Of a stretch of 64,000 bases of DNA, positions 58,822 through 64,000 are shown in pieces. Below the pieces are notes generated by a model. That model worked only from the letters and a program-made list of their open reading frames with translations. It made no database searches and was not told the origin of the DNA. Each line of letters opens with the position of its first letter. Position 1 is the stretch's first letter. The translations under genes and the position numbers were made by a program. Source of the DNA: Devosia indica (GTDB taxonomy: Bacteria; Pseudomonadota; Alphaproteobacteria; Rhizobiales; Devosiaceae); NCBI RefSeq assembly GCF_003056405.1, contig NZ_PYVZ01000002.1:1-64000 (forward strand), in the 5' to 3' direction.

Positions 58822-59878
58822 TGTTGCAACACAAAATGCTGGTCTGGCTCATGCCGACATGCCCGAAGATGCGTTGATCTCGGTTCGCAATCTCAAAAAG
58901 TATTTTCCCATTCAGGCCGGCTGGCTGAAAAAGACTGTGGGCCAGATCAAGGCCATCGATGATGTGACCCTCGATATCCGCAAGGGGGAAACCTTTGGGC
59001 TGGTGGGGGAATCCGGGTCGGGCAAGTCTACCGTGGCGCGGCTGATGCTGCGCGCCTATCAGTTGACCGATGGGCAGATCCTGTTCCGCCAGGCCGATGG
59101 CTCGGTTGTCGATCTTTCCGGCCTGACGGACCGGCAGATGCGCACAATGCGGCGCGAAATGCAGATGATCTTTCAGGACCCCTATTCCTCGCTCAACCCG
59201 CGCATGACCCTGCTGCAACTGGTGGGCGAACCGATGCTGATCCATGGCGTGGGCAGCCAAAGCGAGATCCGCGACCGGGTAGCCGAGTTGCTGCAAGTCG
59301 TCGGTTTGCGGCCCGAATATGTCAACCGCTACCCGCATGCCTTTTCCGGTGGGCAACGCCAGCGCATCGGCATTGCCCGGGCCTTGGCGCTCAACCCCAG
59401 CTTCATCGCGGCCGACGAGGCCGTCTCGGCGCTGGACGTTTCGGTGGCCGCGCAGAACATCAACCTGATGCAGGATCTGCAGGAAAAATTCGGGCTGACT
59501 TATCTGTTCATCACCCATGATCTGGGCATGGTCGAGCATATCTCGGACCGGGTCGGTGTGATGTATCTGGGCCGGCTGATGGAGACCGCGCCGACCGACA
59601 AGCTGTTCGCCAAGCCGCTGCACCCCTATACCGAGGCGCTGATGGCGGCAGTGCCGCAGCCCGATCCGCGTGGCAATCGCACGCGCAAGCGCGTGCCGCT
59701 CAAGGGTGAAATTGCCAATGCGGCCAACCCGCCCAAGGGGTGCAGCTTTCACCCGCGCTGCCCTTATGCCCAGCCAATCTGTGGCACGGACGTGCCGGCC
59801 CTGCGCGCTGTTGAAGGCGGACGCCAGGTGCGCTGCCACTTTGCCGAGGAGCTGTCGCTGACCGGTGTGACGGCTTAG
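58814..59878 (+). CDS. Dpp/Opp-type ABC ATPase (DppF-like)
   Basis: A 354-residue ATPase: Walker [11 protein letters not shown] (about residue 72), Q-loop MIFQDPYSSLNPRM, signature [15 protein letters not shown], Walker [12 protein letters not shown] and C-terminal GCSFHPRCPYAQPIC. The ATG overlaps the end of the DppD-like gene. Together the two ATPases correspond to the single fused protein at 26,628. Confidence 0.93.
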   Translation: MLDVATQNAGLAHADMPEDALISVRNLKKYFPIQAGWLKKTVGQIKAIDDVTLDIRKGETFGLVGESGSGKSTVARLMLRAYQLTDGQILFRQADGSVVDLSGLTDRQMRTMRREMQMIFQDPYSSLNPRMTLLQLVGEPMLIHGVGSQSEIRDRVAELLQVVGLRPEYVNRYPHAFSGGQRQRIGIARALALNPSFIAADEAVSALDVSVAAQNINLMQDLQEKFGLTYLFITHDLGMVEHISDRVGVMYLGRLMETAPTDKLFAKPLHPYTEALMAAVPQPDPRGNRTRKRVPLKGEIANAANPPKGCSFHPRCPYAQPICGTDVPALRAVEGGRQVRCHFAEELSLTGVTA

Positions 59879-59914
59879 GCGCCGCTGCGCCCAATATTGA
59901 CAAGGCCTTTTTTG

Positions 59915-62368
59915 ATGACCACCCCTCTTTTGACCATTCGCCGTGGGGACAGCCTGACCGCCTGGGCATTGTCGGCCGTCGAGGCGACTTGTTTTCCCGG
60001 TGTGCCGGCCCCCGCCAATGATCCGCAGGACTACAAATATATCAACGGGTTCGTGGATGTCGGGGATCTGCCTTGCCGCGTTGCGACCTGGAAGGACGTG
60101 GCGAGCCGCAGTGTTGCCTTGCGCACCGACTGGGCGGTCGAGGCGCTTTATCTGCCGGGCAATAACCGGCGGGTGGAGTTCAGCCAGTTCCGGCATCGGC
60201 CGACGCGGCTGGCGCGGTGGTGCCGCACGAAGGTGAGCAGCCCGGTCGACCGCTATTGCTCGTTTGACCTGCACACACGCGGCGGCGTGCATATCTGGGT
60301 CGATGGCGAATTGGCCGGGCGTTTTGAGCCATTCACCCGCAATGCCGATCAACGCAGCGTGGTCCACCTGCCCATCAAGGCGGGCGGCAGCGAGATCATC
60401 GTGCTCACGGAGGACATGGCCGAGCGGGACACCAACTGGTTCTTCGAGTTGGTGCTGCTCGACGATGTGGCGCTCAACGTCTATCTGCCGGGTGCGAGCC
60501 TCGGGGCGCATGTCGAGACGTTGCGCGGGCTCTCGACACAGGTTCGGACGCGCGGCGATGTGGTAACGAGTAAAGATGCGCTGACCCTTTTGTTCGACAC
60601 ACCGGCCAGCCTGCCGGTGCGTATTCGCGCCGTCATTGCCTCGACCTCGCACACCAAGGCCGTGTTGCTCGATGCCACCTATGATTTGCCGGCGGGCGCG
60701 ACCAAACTGGTGTTATGCCAGGGCCGGGACCTGCCGCAGGGCTATCACGATCTGCGGCTGACCTTTTCGGCGGGCGATAGCGTGGTCGAGCGCAATATCG
60801 GCTGCGCCATTCTACACCAGGTTTCGGCAAGCGCGCTTGGGGGCGATCTCCCCAGCCGCAAAGAACTGGCGCTCGAGAATGCCATTGCCCATGGCGAAGG
60901 CCGGATGGGGCTGGTCGTGGCACTTCTCGAAAGCGGCAAGGCCGACGATCCACGGATTGCCGGCATTATCGAGGAGACCTTGCTGGCCATGGCAGAACGG
61001 CGCGACTGCGCCGATTTCGTTGCCGTGCCTTTGCTCTGGGTCTGGATCCGCTGCCGCGATGCGCTGCCGGCTGCGCTGCAAACGCGTATTCGCCAGACCC
61101 TGCTCGGCTTTCGCTATTGGGTGGATGAGCCGGGCAATGACGTGATGTGGTTCTGGAGCGAGAACCACGCGCTGTGTTTTCACGTCGCACAATTGCTGGC
61201 CGGTCAGAGTTTTCCCGAGGACATATTTTCTGCCTCAGGCCGGATCGGGGCCGAGCAGGCGGAACTGGCTGTCGAGCGACTGGCGCGCTGGTTCGATGCG
61301 GTCGAAGAGGACGGGTTGGCCGAATGGAATTCGGCCGCCTATTACCCGGTGGATTTCATCGGGCTGCTGACACTGGCCGAGCTTGGGCCCGCAGACCTGG
61401 CGGAACGCGCCCGGGCCATGTGCGACCGGATCTTCACCATGGTCGCGCTGCACACGCTGGACGGCGTGCCAGCGGGATCGATGGGGCGGGCCTATGACAA
61501 GGAATTGCGCGCCGGGCCACTGACCGAGCTGGCGCCTTTTGCGGCGATCGCCTTTGGCAAGGGGTGGCTGAACAAGGGGGTGGCTTCGCTGCCATTGTTT
61601 GCCGCAGGCCGTTATGAACCGCCCGAGGGGCTTGAGCGCTATGCTTGGCCAGAGCCGGGACAGGTCGTTTCCGCGCGCTACCTGCAGGGCTATGGCCCGG
61701 CGGCTTCGCTGGGGCTCTACAAGACGCGCGCTATCCAGCTTTCCACCAATAGCGGCGCCAAGGCGGGCGGCTATGGTCATCAGCAGCATGTGCTTGACCT
61801 GCGCTTTGCCAGTCATCCCATGGCCCGCGCCTGGATCAACCATCCGGGCGAAGACGATCCCTGGGGCCAGCAGCGCCCGTCATACTGGGCCGGCAATGGC
61901 AGGCTGCCGCGCGTTGGCCAGCATGAAAACATCGCCCTGCTGCAATACCGGCTGGGGAGCGAGCCGCGTGTCGATTTCGCCCATGCCTATGCTGCCCGCA
62001 CAGGTCTGATCCACCACCACCATGGTGACACGCTCATTCTCGAGGGCGGGGATGGGCTCGTCGCCCTCAAGGCGACTGGACCGCTGCAGGCGATCACCGA
62101 GGGGCCTGCAGAGGGACTTGAATATCGTTGCAACGGACCGCTACAGGGGTGGGCCGCCATAGTTGCGCAAGGCGAATCCCTTGCCGATTTCATCGACCTG
62201 ATCGCGCAATGCCGGCTGCATTTCGACGGCGGAGACGCACTTGTGCTCGAAGGGCCGGGCCTGGCCAATCTGCGCCTCGACTGGGAACAGGGGCTGCTGG
62301 TCAATTCAATCCCGCAGCCGCTCCCGGCCTATGGCGTGACGCCAGACATCACGATCAGCACCCTTTAG
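59915..62368 (+). CDS. large uncharacterised protein, probable carbohydrate-active enzyme with alpha-toroid domain
   Basis: An 817-residue protein. The first 330 residues look beta-rich (FDLHTRGGVHIWVDGELAG and similar strands), like carbohydrate-binding sandwiches. The centre (about 340-600) is helical with DEPGNDVMWFWSENHALCFH followed by VAQLLAGQSFPED, a WSENH-type motif seen in (alpha/alpha) toroid glycan enzymes. The last 200 residues are again beta-rich. No signal peptide, so it is probably cytoplasmic. I cannot assign a GH or PL family. It lies 36 nt after the importer ATPase and 16 nt before the alpha-mannosidase, so it probably acts on the same imported glycan. The ATG at 59915 was chosen; a TTG 18 nt upstream is less likely. 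Confidence 0.65.
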   Translation: MTTPLLTIRRGDSLTAWALSAVEATCFPGVPAPANDPQDYKYINGFVDVGDLPCRVATWKDVASRSVALRTDWAVEALYLPGNNRRVEFSQFRHRPTRLARWCRTKVSSPVDRYCSFDLHTRGGVHIWVDGELAGRFEPFTRNADQRSVVHLPIKAGGSEIIVLTEDMAERDTNWFFELVLLDDVALNVYLPGASLGAHVETLRGLSTQVRTRGDVVTSKDALTLLFDTPASLPVRIRAVIASTSHTKAVLLDATYDLPAGATKLVLCQGRDLPQGYHDLRLTFSAGDSVVERNIGCAILHQVSASALGGDLPSRKELALENAIAHGEGRMGLVVALLESGKADDPRIAGIIEETLLAMAERRDCADFVAVPLLWVWIRCRDALPAALQTRIRQTLLGFRYWVDEPGNDVMWFWSENHALCFHVAQLLAGQSFPEDIFSASGRIGAEQAELAVERLARWFDAVEEDGLAEWNSAAYYPVDFIGLLTLAELGPADLAERARAMCDRIFTMVALHTLDGVPAGSMGRAYDKELRAGPLTELAPFAAIAFGKGWLNKGVASLPLFAAGRYEPPEGLERYAWPEPGQVVSARYLQGYGPAASLGLYKTRAIQLSTNSGAKAGGYGHQQHVLDLRFASHPMARAWINHPGEDDPWGQQRPSYWAGNGRLPRVGQHENIALLQYRLGSEPRVDFAHAYAARTGLIHHHHGDTLILEGGDGLVALKATGPLQAITEGPAEGLEYRCNGPLQGWAAIVAQGESLADFIDLIAQCRLHFDGGDALVLEGPGLANLRLDWEQGLLVNSIPQPLPAYGVTPDITISTL

Positions 62369-62384
62369 GGGCAGGACGAACGAC

Positions 62385-64000
62385 ATGCGTATCAAGAAAC
62401 TGGACCACCTTCTGCGTCGCCTGCGCGCGCATATCTTTACGGAGATCACCACGGAATTGCCGCTGCGCTTCCGGCGCGGCCTGCCCGAGCAGCGCGGCGA
62501 TATCGTTGGCGAAGATCCAAAGGGCTGGGAGGCGGTCGGTCCCGATCTGGTGTGGGGTGAGCCGGAGAGCTATTTCTGGTTTGCGACGCGTTTTGCCATG
62601 CCGGAGTCCGTTGACGGGCAGCGGGTGTTTCTCAAGGTCAATGCACAGTTCGGCAATACGCGTGGCCGCTCGGACCCGCAATGCCTGGTCCGGGTCAATG
62701 GGCGCATTGCCCAGGGCGCCGATGGCAATCACCAGGAAGTGCTGCTGAGCACTGCTGCCAAGGCCGGCGAAGAATTCGATATCCTGGTCGAGGCGGGCAC
62801 CATCGAGGATCGCCGGCAATATGGCATGTTGTTCTCGCTGCTGGCGCATGACGCACTGGTCGAGAAGGTGTTTTACGATCTATCCGTGCCGCTTGATGTG
62901 GCGCGCCTGCTGGCCGAGGATGACCCGCGGCGGCACCATATTCTCAAGCGGGTGGATGCGGCGCTGGCGCTGATCGATTTCCGGCCCGGCGATGCGGCAC
63001 GCTTTGCCGCCTCGCTCGAACAGGCCGAGGCGATTGCCGAAGAAATCTACGCGGCCGAGGATTTCGAGGACAAGCCGGTGATCACCGTTACCGGCCACAC
63101 CCATATCGATGTTGCCTGGCTCTGGCGCGTGCGCGAAACCCGCCAGAAGATGGCGCGCTCGATGTCGACGGCCCTGGCGCTGATGGAGCAATATCCCGAT
63201 TATCGCTTCATGTATAATCAGGGCGTGTTGCTGGATTACCTCGCCCAGGACTATCCCGAAGTGTTCGAGCGGCTAAAAGGGCAGGTCAAGGCGGGCAAGT
63301 TCGAGATCGAAGGGGCGCTCTGGCTCGAACCGGATGCCAATATCACCAGCGGCGAGTCGTTTGCCCGGCACATCCTGCATGGCGTGGCCTATCACGAGGA
63401 AACCTTCGGGGTGACGCCGCGCGTGTTCTGGCTGCCCGATACGTTCGGCTATTCGGCGGCCCTGCCGCAGATGATGAAGCTGGCTGATGTCGACATGTTC
63501 GTCACCCACAAGATGAGCTGGAACGACACCAACCGCATGCCCAACGAAACCTTTCACTGGCAGGGGATCGATGGCAGCACGGTGGCGGCCTATTTCATGA
63601 CCACCCAGCCCTATACCGCGACCGGTTTCGGCACGACCTACAATGCCGACATCAAGCCCACTTTCGTCATGGGCACCTGGAAGCGCCATGCCCAGCAGGC
63701 GCTCAACAAGGAACTCTTCATGGTCTATGGCCATGGCGATGGCGGTGGCGGGCCGACCCGCGAGATGCTGGAAAACATCCGCCGCATGGAAAAGGGCATT
63801 CCGGGCTGCCCCTCGATCCGGCATGAACATATGCGCCCCTATTTCGAGCGGTTGCTGAAACGCATGGCGAAGCGCCCCGACGACTATCCAACCTGGGTGG
63901 GGGAGCTTTATCTCGAGTACCACCGCGGCACGCTCACGTCGGTGGCCAAGAACAAGCGCAACAACCGGCTGGCTGAACAGGCGCTGCGCGAGCTCGAAGT
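62385..64000 (+). CDS. alpha-mannosidase (GH38), 3' end beyond window
   Basis: The frame is open from ATG 62385 to the window edge (538 codons) and is incomplete. An N-terminal domain of about 230 residues is followed by the GH38 catalytic start VTGHTHIDVAWLWRVRETRQ, with zinc-ligand candidates H238, H240 or D242. The nucleophile region FWLPDTFGYSAALPQMMK has D352, and VYGHGDGGGGPTREM follows at about residue 446. This matches class II alpha-mannosidases of about 1000 residues. They hydrolyse alpha-mannosidic bonds in oligomannosides or N-glycans. Without a signal peptide it should act in the cytoplasm on sugars brought in by the preceding ABC importer. Confidence 0.92.
   Translation, partial: MRIKKLDHLLRRLRAHIFTEITTELPLRFRRGLPEQRGDIVGEDPKGWEAVGPDLVWGEPESYFWFATRFAMPESVDGQRVFLKVNAQFGNTRGRSDPQCLVRVNGRIAQGADGNHQEVLLSTAAKAGEEFDILVEAGTIEDRRQYGMLFSLLAHDALVEKVFYDLSVPLDVARLLAEDDPRRHHILKRVDAALALIDFRPGDAARFAASLEQAEAIAEEIYAAEDFEDKPVITVTGHTHIDVAWLWRVRETRQKMARSMSTALALMEQYPDYRFMYNQGVLLDYLAQDYPEVFERLKGQVKAGKFEIEGALWLEPDANITSGESFARHILHGVAYHEETFGVTPRVFWLPDTFGYSAALPQMMKLADVDMFVTHKMSWNDTNRMPNETFHWQGIDGSTVAAYFMTTQPYTATGFGTTYNADIKPTFVMGTWKRHAQQALNKELFMVYGHGDGGGGPTREMLENIRRMEKGIPGCPSIRHEHMRPYFERLLKRMAKRPDDYPTWVGELYLEYHRGTLTSVAKNKRNNRLAEQALRELE

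Overview
The window is GC-rich DNA from an alphaproteobacterium. The dense solute-uptake systems, LacI-type regulators and IS families fit a soil or plant-associated Hyphomicrobiales species (Devosia/Pelagibacterium-like is my guess; no rRNA or marker gene is present to prove it). No tRNA, rRNA or CRISPR array was recognised. The region is almost entirely 'find it, import it, cut it' catabolic modules separated by mobile DNA.

1-18,400 is an IS-rich accessory segment bracketed by two diverged, same-direction ISL3 transposase remnants (1-99 and 17,925-18,123). It holds (a) a VOC protein, GalB-like 4-oxalomesaconate hydratase, GalC-like aldolase, tripartite tricarboxylate transporter TctCBA and a LysR regulator (349-6295); (b) an IS5/IS427 element (6438-8629) that has itself been split by an IS110/IS1111-type element (7246-8581); (c) an IclR-controlled TRAP transporter with a cyclase-family hydrolase and an amidase (8770-14,597); (d) a truncated IS3 element, a second IS110-family element and the stump of an oligopeptide-type ABC ATPase (14,684-17,734).

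18,674-28,718: Gfo/Idh oxidoreductase, a HAD phosphatase fused to an unknown domain, a LacI regulator with two near-identical operators, and a Dpp-type ABC importer whose two ATPases are fused in one protein. 28,903-39,562 (minus strand): aldo/keto reductase, VOC protein, LacI regulator, then a Ugp/CUT1-type ABC importer leading into a tandem glycerophosphodiesterase, a second LacI and an inositol-monophosphatase-family phosphatase, which suggests uptake and breakdown of glycerophosphodiesters such as glycerophosphoinositol.

39,733-46,845: a CUT1 sugar ABC importer with VOC, sugar isomerase/epimerase, cupin and beta-propeller proteins. 46,898-51,947: a TPR membrane regulator, an orphan Fis-type DNA-binding protein, a secreted Gly-Pro-Gly repeat protein and a coiled-coil membrane protein. 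52,136-64,000: a LacI regulator with two palindromic operators, a second Dpp-type importer, a large uncharacterised probable carbohydrate-active protein and the start of a GH38 alpha-mannosidase, probably a mannoside/N-glycan utilisation locus.

The most interesting signal is in the 3' non-coding end of the IS1111-type element (8342-8581). A segment there matches the element's own insertion target, a 9-bp stem encloses a second hairpin, and a second segment matches the element's right boundary. This is the layout expected of a guide (bridge/seek) RNA.
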